Source of the DNA: Marsupella aquatica
Lineage: Eukaryota > Marchantiophyta
NCBI GenBank assembly: GCA_973895155.1
Contig: OZ316894.1
Coordinates: 21,452,001 to 21,516,000, forward strand
Length of the DNA stretch: 64,000 nt
Direction of reading: 5' to 3'
Shown one piece after another: positions 34,280 through 45,930 of this stretch. The translations under genes and the position numbers were made by a program. The notes beneath the pieces are model-generated. The model ran no database searches, was not told where the DNA came from, and was given only the letters and a program-made list of their open reading frames with translations. Each line of letters begins with the position of its first letter. Position 1 is the stretch's first letter.

Positions 34280-37200
34280 ATGGTTGAATCGAATCTTATG
34301 GAAGCCTCTACGGCAGCGAATGGAATCAGCCAGGACTCGAAATTACGATTTCTGGGTCTCTTACTCTGGGGATGCAAGTCCCTATCAAATATGATTGAAT
34401 CTATCTTCAATTTCATCCTGTGTCTATTCATCAAGCTTCGGAAGGTGTGTTCTGGTTCTTCTTCAAATGGACCGTCGTTTCTGCCCCAGCTCACCCAGGT
34501 ATGTCATTGTGCATCAGCCACTAGCCATGACCTCCTGGTCACGTTTCGTAGGCGTGTGAATGTAATACACGTGTGACAGCTAAATCTCTGAGCACTCCAT
34601 GGTGCATCAATGCTTCATTTCTTGCTTTCGTGGTTTGTTTTTGTGGTTGGCTGTTGCATCCTCCCAATTATTTTACTTACCCGTTCTGCGCTCGGCAGTT
34701 GGACGAGATGGTTTATGAAGTTTACACTCCCTTACCCAAACAAAAGCCAGACCTGGAAATCATCTTTGTTCATGGCCTTCAGTTGACTGAACAAAAGGAG
34801 GCATACATGACAACCTGGATGTCGTATGACAACTCCCAGCTTTGGTTGAAGACGTGGCCGGTGGAACAGTTTCCTAAAGCTCGGATTCTGACAATCTCAT
34901 ATGACTGTTCCGCCAAAAGGAGTGATGGTGCTGGGATCTTGGATATGTACCGCACAACAGAGAATCTGATCCATGAACTTACGTGGGGTCGTGTTCGAGT
35001 TGGCCGGGAAGGATGCCCAGTGGTGTTTGTAGGCCATTGTGTGGGCGGTTTAGTTTTGAAGGACCTTTGTGTCAGGGCGGGAAACTTGTTGACTCGAGAA
35101 AGTCCAGAAAGTCCAGAATTTCATCGAGTCGATGACCTGTTCTCGAACCTACGAGGCATGTTCTTTTACGGCACACCGCACTTAGGATCGTTGTTGGGTG
35201 ATGAGTTTCATCAACACCCAGGTGCACTGGCGGCACAAATAAAAGTCTTGAAGGCTTCCAACAGTAGAAGAAATGAGGAGTTTCTTAAGTTGAAGAATCG
35301 GTATAAGTGGGCAACCTATGGGATAGGCGAAGGACAAAAGACTTTTGTGGTATGGACAATCTGTTGACCTTTCTCTTTTATTTTGACGGTGCATTCGTAT
35401 TGGGCCTTTAATTCTCTTCCGTGCTAACCATACGTCCTGTCAGATCATTGGGAAATTTGTAATATATAATCAGTTGCTCAACTCCAAGGGGCTCTCTTAC
35501 CAGAACAATCAGCTTACTTTTATTTTCAAATTGTAATGTTTCTTAGCATTACTTATCATCCCATGATTGAAGTTTAATGGATACAATATAATGGAAGGAA
35601 AAATACTTATATTTCCTCGGACTCTCCTGTGTCAACAATATTTTGAACTTAATAGTTCTAATCATCCTGGAATCTTCACAATTTTGGCCTGTGATTATTG
35701 ACCTGGTTTTCTCCTATAGGGTGGTCTGGATAAATGTATTCGTGTGGTTGAGGAGGCATCATCTAGGGCGTACATGGATTCCTACTACACTGCTCGGACT
35801 TCAGACCATTTCAACATCTGCAAACCACGGGGGAAGAAGGATAGTGCTTTCCAAAAGCTTACAGATTTTCTGCACCAGGTATTTAGCAGTCGTATTCTCA
35901 GATATGACGATTTGAGACGTTATAAGAAATTGTCAGTGGGAAAGCATCCAGAGACGTGATAGCGAGAACCTTCCGTTTAAAGTTTACAATCTAGTAACTT
36001 TCCCTTTTCACAGTATTCTTGATGTATGTCGTACTACTTCAAGACAAGAAAGATTGTGTGCTTTGAGTGCTCTAAAAATCCAATGGCTTTTGGTGTAGCT
36101 CGAGGACAACTTGCAGCTTTAAGTTTTCTCGTTTCTTCACTCCCATGCACACTATAGATATCTTCTCATCGTTTTTCGACTTTTGTTGTGAAATTTTGAA
36201 TCACCATAATTCGAACAGGTGCAAGGAAGTGGAGCAGTTGATGGAAGTCTTGCGGATATCGGTGGGAGTTACCAGCCGCAAGACATTATCGACTTGGAAG
36301 GTCGTGCAGGCCAAGTACGCACTATGTTGGCCAAGCCAAATGGCAACAAGATTTTCATTGTAGGTTTGAGTGGAATTGGCAAAACTACACTGGCTGAGCA
36401 GGTCTTCCGCGAGATGTGTCCCAACTTTGGAGTCACATGCTTTGTATCTCTTTCGAGCTCTGAGCCCCAATACGATTGCCAAGAACAGGTCTTGAAAAGA
36501 ATTCAAGACGGACTACGTTCAGGTCGGGCAGGATTAAATGGCAGCCCTTCGAGCGTATTTAGTTACTTGAAACGGAAGAAAGTCTTGATGGTTGTTGATA
36601 ATGTTCAGTCGCAAAAGCAACTAGATGCCTTGTGCACAGAGACTTGGTTAGATGGTAGTGACAGTCGGTTGATTGTCACCAGTACCAATCCTCGACTTGG
36701 CACCCAATCCAATACTTTTCAGGTTCCATACTTGAATGACACAGAATCAGTTCAATTGTTCCTAAAGTACGCCTTTGAGGGTAGAGACGGACCCCAGAAT
36801 GTCACAATGTTTGTTGTCGAGGTGATAAGAAAGTGTGAAAACTTCCCTCTATCTCTTAAAATTCTGGGGAGTTATGTAGGCCACGAGGAGGACAAAGACA
36901 ACCCAGAACTTTGGAAAGAGCTGATTCAGAAGATGGACAAAGCTGTAGAATTGGTTCATGGTGATCCGGATCTGAAACTGTGGGGTAGGCTCAGGCCATG
37001 CTACGATTCTTTAGACCCTTCAGAGCAACAGTTGTTCTTGGATATTGCCACGACATTTTGTGGCTACTCCTTTTCCATGGTGGAGTGTATCTGGAATGGG
37101 TGTCAGGAATTTCCACTGACGGCATGGACAAATGTTAAGAAAAGATTTCTCGCAAGTGTGGACAAAGATGGTAAGGTATGGATGCATACCCAACTGCGGG

Positions 37201-39546
37201 ACTTGGGCCGGAGCATTGCATGTCCCAGGAACACGACTCTTGAGAAGTGGCAGCGAGTTTCCGAAACCGCCTCTGCAAAGGAGTTGATTGCAAATTGTCA
37301 GGTATTTTGTAGAAACACAAGTGGGGTGCTGAAATCCAACGAACATCTGGAAGTTCCTTTTTCAGCATTTGAATGTTCTTGTAACCGATTTGGACGGTGC
37401 TAGATCAAGCGACTGAAGGTGACTGAAAACTAACAACCCAAAATGCATTGTAACTTTGCAGGGCGTTGTTGATACTCGTACTTTGAAGCTTGAAAATGGC
37501 GGGCAGGAAAAGCTATTCCTTCGAAATACCACCTTCTCGAAGTTTACATATCTTCAGTCCTTGATATTGAAGGGTGTGGAGATGATGATAATAGGGGAGA
37601 CTACACTACAGCTCCCACCATCAGTAGTCTATTTGAGCTGGAGATATGGTTTGTTTGAAGTTTGTCCTGTGGATTTCAGCGAATTGGAAAGTTTATCCGT
37701 TCTAGACCTCTCCTACTGCAGAGCTATGAAATCACTCCCTTCAAGCCTCAGGAATGCAAGGAAGCTCACATGGTTGGAGTTGAAAGGTTGTCGATCGTTG
37801 AAGGATCTGGGAGTATTGAAACTCTGCCATCTAAAGCACTTGGGATTGAGTGGGACCGGCTTGACCCACGTACCACGAAACCTTGACCAGTTCAGCGACC
37901 CGAAGTACTTGCTGGCCCATGACACAAAGCTAACTAAAGTTCCTCAAAGGGTCCGTGGCCTTGCGATGTTAGTCTCGCTTGATTTGAGCTTTACCAAGGT
38001 CGGCACCCTTCCAGAAGCTATCGGTCATCTCAAATCCCTGAAAGAGCTCAACCTAAGGCGGACTTCACTGCGGTCCTTGCCGGAATCAGTGGGGGAGCTA
38101 GAATGGCTGGAAACTTTGACCTTGGACGAAACTCCTTTGGAAAATCTACCTGAATCAGTTTGCAAGCTACGGTTTCTCAAACGTCTGACACTAGAGGGTA
38201 CAGAAATAAGCGCTCTTCCTGATGCGATCGGGGACCTTGTACAGCTGGAGGCATTGGTACTATGGAGAAGTAGGTTAAGGAGACTACCGGAAACAACTAG
38301 CAGGTTGTGGCGGCTAGAAGAGTTTGCAGTACAATTGGATTTGAACAACAATTGCCTCCAACATTTAGCTTCTTGGAAGTCCTTGACGAGCCTTTATCTG
38401 GAGGTTGGGATCCTAGGAGAAGAGCGTGCTCTGGCACTGGGAGAGGAGCAATCACAAACAAGGATCCACTCCCTTCTCTCTCCTTTATTTTTACTACATG
38501 CACTTAATTTCGTATCGTTAAGTGGCGACGATTGCCCGCAATCTTTGCTGCCCGCTCTGTTTGGTGCATTGCATCAAATTCCATCCCTTTCGATGTTAAC
38601 ATTGTCCGACTTCGATAGGGTGGAGGTGATGCCCTATGAATTGGGGACATTGACAGGATTGATGAGTCTTGAGATATGGGACTGTGATAGGCTCCGTGAG
38701 TTGCCCGAGTCATTGGGCAGTCTATGCGCGTTGACAGATCTGGACTTACAAAACTTGCCAAGCTTGTCCAGACTGCCCGAGTCTTTGAATGCCTTGTCAT
38801 GCCTTTCCGATTTAGAGATTTATCGATGTGAGAGCTTAGAAAATCTGCCGGGATCATTTGGCCATTTGTCGCATTTGGAGCAAGAGTGCTTCTCTTTGCA
38901 AAGCAACAACAGCGAAACGGTAAACTCATTTGAGCGCACAATGCCTTGTCAGCTGGACTGCTTGACACTGCGCACAGATTCATGGAAACTCTTGGAGTGC
39001 TTCTTGGAATGTTGTCAGAAACGGATGTCAAGGCCAGAAGTTATATATGTTGTTAGCTGCGAGAAGATGGAGAAAGTGATGAAGGAGGCGACTCAGGATA
39101 GCGATGGAGTAGGCTATGTGGTCGATATTAGTGTGGCCAGGGAGCTATTCACGGAAAGGAATTCAAATCAGCGAGGACAGGACAGTAGCGTCCAATTTGC
39201 TGCGGGGCGTTCTGCGTGTCATGGTCCTTGGAACCATTGTACCGGTCTTCAATCCGTCGTTATACGATGCTATGCAAACGGCAGAGAGAGTGTACCCTTC
39301 GAGGGGTGTGGTGTTCATACGATATTGGTGCGATTGATAGATGAACGACACAGCGGTGAGGGTAGTGAAGACGAAGGTGATAGTGAGATCGAGGAAGATA
39401 ATGTGCACAGCGGTATGGGGGGAGACGAATCTGACAGCGAGATGAGTGAAGCCGCAAGCAGTGAGGTTGAAGAACATGGAGCTGGTTGTGCAGCGATGGA
39501 AGACCAAAGTGACACTAAGCTGACAACAAGATTGCTATCTGAGTGA
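34280..39546 (+). CDS. Hyd-NLR copy 3: hydrolase-NB-ARC-LRR immune receptor, intact
   Basis: Exons: 34280-34498, 34699-35349, 35720-35878, 36219-37301, 37462-39546, all phase 0, total about 1398 residues. Landmarks: hydrophobic segment near residues 40-54; HG of IIFVHG at 98-99; GHCVGG 185-190 with Cys 187 as presumed nucleophile; His 320 in DHFNICKP; P-loop 392-400; kinase-2 465-473 (VLMVVDNVQ); MHT 665-667; LRRs from about 740; acidic Glu/Asp/Ser tail over the last 67 residues. Compared with copy 2, differences concentrate in the LRR exon at the xxLxLxx strand positions. If the last intron is retained, the reading continues to 37401-37403 instead of the usual nearby stop. The region before the tail (CGVHTILVRLID) might be a beta-sandwich like the C-JID of TIR-type NLRs; that is a weak inference. 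Confidence 0.85.
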
Positions 39547-40451
39547 AAACAGATGATGACACGGGCGAAGACCAATACCACAAGGAGATAGTGGAGTCGA
39601 CGACTCTGAAAAAGGAGTCATGCTCAAGACTTTGTGTCCACTCATGCTTTGAGCATCCGAAAATGTGTCTTGTAAACACAAACCGTGATGGCATGTTCTA
39701 GGCCTACCAGGAATGGCCACTACAATTCCGTAAGCGCCATCACACTCACAATATTGAATGTTGATGGAGCTCTAAAAGTTTATTCCGGAAATTGTTAAGG
39801 TGCCCTGAATGCCTATCATTGTGCGATCATTGGGAGGTTCCTTCGCGTGGCAAAATTACGCCTGAAAGAAAAGTCCTTGAAGTCCACGCGCGTTGAGAAT
39901 CTCAGAGTTTACTGCAAAGCTTCTGCTCTCCGATATACTGAGGATCGCATTGCTCAGAAATCAGAGTCCCTCAGATATGGATTTCAGGCAGTCTACCAGG
40001 TTTCCCTTTATTGCACTAGTAGAGTGTCTTGTTGAGTATATGGAAAGTGAATTGCTGGGGGCATTTTGGAAGTCTTCTGGCAGTGTCAGTTTCTACAGCA
40101 TTGCGAATGAATCAAACCATTTTGAGCCGAAGGTTGGATACGAATTACATAACAAGAAGTTGAAGGCTTAAAAGCCATGCTCTATCGCTTACAAGGGTCT
40201 GCTGGGCTCACCATTGCAGACGCTCCGGATTTTTCCTGTGACTTTGCTGTAATTAACCGTCGGGAGCCCTTTCAACAGAGGTGGTCCACTATGAAGACAC
40301 ACAACCCTGGATGACAGATCGATGGATTCTAATCGTAGATTGTACTTTCACATGCTTATAATTAAGTGGAAGCTGCCCTTTCTGTGCAGAGGTTGCAAAG
40401 TGATCAAATGGCTCACTGCATGCATGTGAGCCCAATAGGGAGTGTCAAAGC

Positions 40452-40547
40452 ACAGTTGTATCTGAGTTATGGCTCAGGACATAAAAAATGTACAGTTGTA
40501 TCTGAGTTATGGCTCAGGACATAAAAAATGCCTCAGGACATAAAAAC
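40452..40547. repeat. 40 bp minisatellite, two copies plus partial (unit 3)
   Basis: ACAGTTGTATCTGAGTTATG starts units at 40452 and 40492, and a partial third begins near 40531. Same site as the 33 bp repeat at 5925-6023. Confidence 0.85.
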
Positions 40548-41969
40548 AGAATAGTTGTGGGTTACCCAAATACATACCCCATAAGGGTGGTATGCCCAGA
40601 AGAATTAAGCAATAACCAAAATGTTATGGGTGAACCTTTGACACTCCCTAATGTAGTCTGAGCACACAGCCATATGGGCATTTGCCAAGGTGATCTTCCT
40701 GGGTGTAGTATAGTCATCGTGGTCCAATGCTTGCGTGTTTGGTATGGACTGGCCGAGGTAAGGAGGCATATATACGCAATCTTTGACACTTATTTATATT
40801 GCACATGGATCTTTTTCTGGCAACTCCATGCGTCTCTAAAGAACTTCAAATTTTGTGTATACAAGATAGCGAGGATGAGAGCCACGAGGAAATGGTCAAG
40901 AATGGTCTTGACCGAGCTCAGTCACTGCCATGGCCAGTGCTGACTCAAGTGATGGTAGACACTATAATATACAAGTGACCCAATTTCTCCAGTTTATGTC
41001 ATAGAGACCAGACTAGATTTAATGCTCTTTGTCAACTTTAGAGGTTTCTTCTGGTCCAAATATGCCATATATTTGTAGGATATCCTTGGAACCATGATGA
41101 ACTTTGTAATTTTCTTTAAATCAATGAGCATCCCTCCATACCATGATAACCTCTTTATTTTCTTTAAATCAATGAGTGCACACAGTATTTTATCACATTT
41201 TGATGTGTGATTACAGGCAGAGGGTTTCTTAATTTCCTGACTGCTTCAATTGGTGTTTTCTATGTTGCACATACAGGAAGGTGATGGTTTGAGCTGATAT
41301 GGTGTTTGCTTTTGGTAAACTATCCAACCAGAGAGTAGCAAACAAAGGTATCAGGTTTATTTCTCGTATCAAAATAATCATTAATGCTGAGCCTTTACGA
41401 ATTACATTTCAAACTGCCAAAAAACAAGGGGCGCCCAACCCAGAGAGATTTTTCCTCAGACAAAAGACCCAATCAAGGGGTGACAACCAAAGGGCCAAGA
41501 AAGGCCAGGAAGCAAACAAACAAGAGAGCAACCGAAGACCTAAAAACCAGAAGCCCAAAACCTACCAGTTGGTAGACTGAAGAGCCTGGTAGAGCTCCGG
41601 TGTGAAGTGCATAGGAGGGTCTAGCAAAAAAATTCTACTAGAGACCCTAAGACCAACAACCTCACCCCTATGAAGAATAGTGAACGCTTGTGCCTGCTGA
41701 AGCGTAACACCCTATGTCTTGAATTGAGGCTTTCTACTGAATATAAATCTGTCAGCCGGTCACATTGTGGGTTTGATAGGGCATTTGCAGGCTGGACTGG
41801 ATTGCTAACTCTTAAGTGGTAGATGCTGCCATTCAGCAATCATTGATTGGGTTGAATGAAACATTGCCTCTGTCCCATGGGAAGTTTAGTTCTGGGTATT
41901 TGCCTCTCACCACGCCTAGGGGCTGTATTGTGTCTTTCTGTATAGCACAGGAATCCTAGATATGTAAAG

Positions 41970-42145
41970 GACGTTGCTATATTGTTATATGGCGCTTCAC
42001 CTTTTGTATATCAAGTATATCATGATTCTAGATGTGTAAATGATGTTGGTATATTGCTATATGGCGCTTTACCTTTTTTAAATCAGGTATATCATGAATT
42101 CTAGATGTGTAAATGATGTTGCTATATTGCTATATGGCGCCTTCA
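41970..42145. repeat. About 72 bp minisatellite, three copies (unit 3)
   Basis: Units start at about 41970, 42041 and 42114. Same family as 7437-7638. Confidence 0.75.
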
Positions 42146-43937
42146 CCTTTCCTGCTTTACTCTATTCAGATTTTTTTAATGTATTTTTATTTCAATGTGC
42201 CTCAGAGAAGGTGCATCTTTTGTGCTATTTGCAAATTTTTTTGGCCCGGCTCATAATGTTTTTGATCTTTCCATCCCATATTTCAATGTTGCCCATCCTC
42301 AATACAATATAGATTTCCATAAACAATAGGGTAAATAGTACTGAAAAATCAGTTTTTGGGCCAAAACTTCAAGTACAGTAGTCCCCCTTAAAAAATGAGA
42401 AATCTGAAAAAGCCATGGTGAGATGCATTGTGCCCACCACAGCCCTGAGAAGCAATGTCAGGCACAGCCCAAAAGTCAGCATTGTCTGGTGGTGCAACAA
42501 CAACCATCAGCACTATGCAACTGCTTTTAGCAGCTTAGAGCAGCACCACTACCTTCAACAATGTTCAGAATGTCTTTCAGAGAGCCCTCCCTAAATGTTA
42601 AACTCTCCCTATATGTTGAGCCTGAACCTCAAGCACGAGAGTATGGGTTAGAAAACAGAGGAGTATGAGTTACTTTTATGTTTTGCCAAACAACATTTTG
42701 CACATAAACTCCCAAAACCTAAATTGATGATGAGTGAACATTGGAAAAAATAAAAACTCAAATGTGTGCTAAGCCAACACATAAATTTTGCTACTTTGCT
42801 CACTTGTAGTACAGTGCAGTAGCACTAAAGTATCTGCAATTGAGTTATTGATTGGTGTACTTGCTTTTGCAATGTTGTACCTTTACACTTGTATTTTTGA
42901 TTTACACTGTATCTTAAGTAACCTATTCAATTCTCCCTTCAATAGCTAACTCCTAACTACAATTCCTTTTTGGATAACCTACCTCTAACACCATTTCTTT
43001 CTCTCTCTTTTTTATGCCATCTTCTCCTAATACACAAGAGTGGGAGTGCCTTAGAGTGAACAATTGACATTCTGTATAACTGTTAGTTAGATCTTTGCAA
43101 TGGAATGGCATATCTGTGTGACTTCTCAGTTTTCAGGATTGGAAATTCTGCAATCCGGTCCTTTAAAAATCAAAATCAAGTGCAGAATAAACAAAACTGC
43201 CTACTGATAGTTAAAAGCTGCTTCGGAGACACTGTAAACCTGCCTTATGGTATCGAAGGGTTCCCAGATTCTGTCCCCTGTTTGTAAGTCTTGGAAATTT
43301 GAAGGAGACCACGGGTGATTTTTATTGTTCCTGGCCCACGTAGGCACATTTATATTTCGTAAATTTGCATATTTGGAGTGTATTTGTATGCAGGTGGGTT
43401 TATTAAATCCAGCTGGCAGAATTTGAAATGGCAAGAATTTAAAAGTGAGGAGAAATACCAACGATGGGGATGAAACTTTATTAATATCAGTAACCAGAAA
43501 TTACAATTGAATGACTCATGTGAGAGCCTCAATGAACGATAAGAATGTATGTTTCATGTGGGTGAAATGTCTGCAAGATATGATTCTGTCTAGTGGATAG
43601 ATGTTTCTTTTGAACGCTGCTTTGATGAATGAAGTCGACTGTGAGCTCGACCAGAAAGAATGTTGAGATTCTCAGTGATACACAACTCTGGCGGAACGCT
43701 GTGGCTGAAGACCATCAACCGAAAACAGAGCTAACCTTCATGGGAAGTTGACGTAGCTGGGAGCACTTGACGAAATTGCAGAGATGAATCACACTCGTAC
43801 ATAGACTTGAATGCATCTGAGATGACAAAACGGAAGTCATGGCAAATGGGCAGCCCATTTCATCCACTTCACTCTTTCCTGGGTGTCGATCGTGGTTGTC
43901 GGAGTACTCTCGTTGCAATAATTGTATTAAAGCAAAA

Positions 43938-45930
43938 TTTAGTACCCAATTGCCTAGGATTTCAGGTGTAGCCCAAGACAGTTTCCACCCCTTGCCCCGT
44001 TGGACTTCGCTCCCTGCCCGAGCCCAGACCGGATAAGAAGGGAAATGTGCATAGATGAATAAACCAGAGATAGGAATTCCAGCAAGCAAGAGACAAATGA
44101 TCCTAGCGGTTCCAAATCCTCAAACGGGAATTCTTTCCGTCAGGCCTTCTTGCTCGTGGAATTCATGCGTATTTGACTCATGTCAATTCTCTGATCTGCT
44201 CAAGGTACTGTCAAACAGCCTATTCTCCTTGCAACCGGCCTTCCGCTCTCAGAGCCCTTTTCAGTCCCTGCTAGTTTGCCGTCAGCTGAGAAACCAGACT
44301 CCCCAATCAAGCCATGGAGATTCACGGTGGGAATCTTCTCCAGCTTGCTAGGGGAGAACACCAGAACTCGAGCTCCCAGGAGCTTCCAGAGTAGTGAGTC
44401 CGAAGTACAGTAAGAACATCAGGGAAGGTCGTGGGTATGGGAAAAACTCGAATTTCAGAGCAACGAACGTTGTAGATGATGTCTGTGCGAAGTTGGAGTG
44501 GAGGATTTATCTGGACTTTCCTTGGTCTGTTGAATCGGCCCAAGGGGAAAAAACCTGCAGATTTGGACAGAGAGATTCCACCTCTATACAAGGGTCCGAG
44601 GGAGACTTCTTTGGGAGACTTCTTTGGCTTCACGGGGCTTAACCCGTCCTTTGTAACGGCGGAGGACCACGGCAAGAACGGGCTCCTGTTTCTGATACTC
44701 GCGTTGAGGTTTGCCAACCAAAGTCCTGCCTATGCTTTGTTGTTCCATATAGGATGATAGATTCTTGGAGGAAGGAGGAGCGATCTTTGAATAGATGAAA
44801 GCCAGAGCGTATGATGGATTGTGGGTTGTGTTATTGTAGAGGAGACAATTGTCGCTGTGATACTCTCCCCTGTGTGTTAGATTGACCCGAAAGGGGAATT
44901 TCGGAAATTTTCGCATAGATATTCCACGGCAAGAGAAGGTTACCTTTCTTGGACCGAACAGAGTCTGATTTTTTTGCTTCTGGTCGAGTGTCACCAGTAC
45001 TTCGGAATCTTGATGACTCTTTGCGATGCAATCAACTAACAGTACTACCTCCGAACCAAGCTCTTACTAGAGGTAGAACGTTGAAGTTTACTGCAGGATA
45101 CCGGTGGAGCACCAGTGGAGGACGAGCTGGTGAGATCGGTAACATCACTGCCATTATACAGCCCACTGAACGTTCTTTCGCAATTAATGAGGACACTCTC
45201 TCTGGTACATCGTGGGAGAATGTTTCAGATGGTGGGAGCTTGCTAAGTTCCAAGTCCCATGTAGAAATCGGGAATTTCAAACGGGAAGGCGCTATATTCA
45301 AATTACAAGTAAGTCTTCATCGCCGGTGAAAGGACGACTTCTCGCAACCTCTTTCCAAGCCCCCCTTGTTTGCAATCGTTCTGTTGTCCCATCTCTTAGG
45401 AATTTATGTACGATCTGCAGTCTGAGCTGTGACCAACCCATGTCGTCGGAATCCATTAAAGTTCTTCAGTCCGAACTGGGAATCGAAGGACACAACTCAC
45501 CATCATCATTCTCTCCCTCTTCAAGCGGCCATAGGAAGAACTCTCGCTCATTTGCGCTACAGAGGATTCCGTAGAATGGACGCTAGGAGTCATCTCTGTG
45601 AAGCACCATGATCCTCTGCACGAGGTAATTTCGCTCGTGTTGCAAAGCTTTCTGTACGTCCATTGCATCGTTACTTCAAAAGCACTTAGAAGTCTTTGAA
45701 TTCAAATCATCCCCAATACAGTACTTCCCGGCCCTTACTATTATCCTACTGCTGAATTCCCTGCAGGGTACTGGTGGAAAGCAAGCGGAGCAAGCTCCTG
45801 TTGGTCTAACCACATGTTTAGAATTCTGCAAAATGGACAAATGATAAGTCTGGTCAGCCCTGTGCTCTACATTAGCTTAGTATTTTGTCAAAGCTCGCAG
45901 ACCTTCTGACAGCTACGTCACTGGCTTAGA
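43938..45930 (+). promoter_or_regulatory. Divergent 5' region of Hyd-NLR copy 4
   Basis: Only weakly similar to the promoter blocks of copies 2, 3 and 5: alignable patches are near 44570-44600 and 44990-45320. At the TATA position it reads CTCTATACAAGG (about 44583-44594) instead of CTCTATATATCC. Several open frames here reflect the same shared leader and are not recognisable as genes. The upstream half of the N-terminal segment duplication is not visible. Confidence 0.4.

Larger units (their letters stand above)
39547..43937. other. 3' flank of unit 3, gene-poor
   Basis: No supported gene. It is the homologue of the unit 1 and unit 2 flanks without the copia element, the MITE or the internal duplication, so it is the best guide to the ancestral layout. 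The segment near 41380-41840 is also present in units 1 and 2; read on the minus strand it ends in a T- and G-rich tail that could be the 3' end of an old LINE, but no coding part is preserved. Confidence 0.55.

Noticed and set aside
34573-34700. In-frame extension upstream of the hydrolase exon of copy 3 (starts MTAKSLSTPWC)
   Set aside because: Copy 2 has one extra base just before the proposed acceptor, which breaks this reading but not the spliced one. Sequence here behaves as intron.
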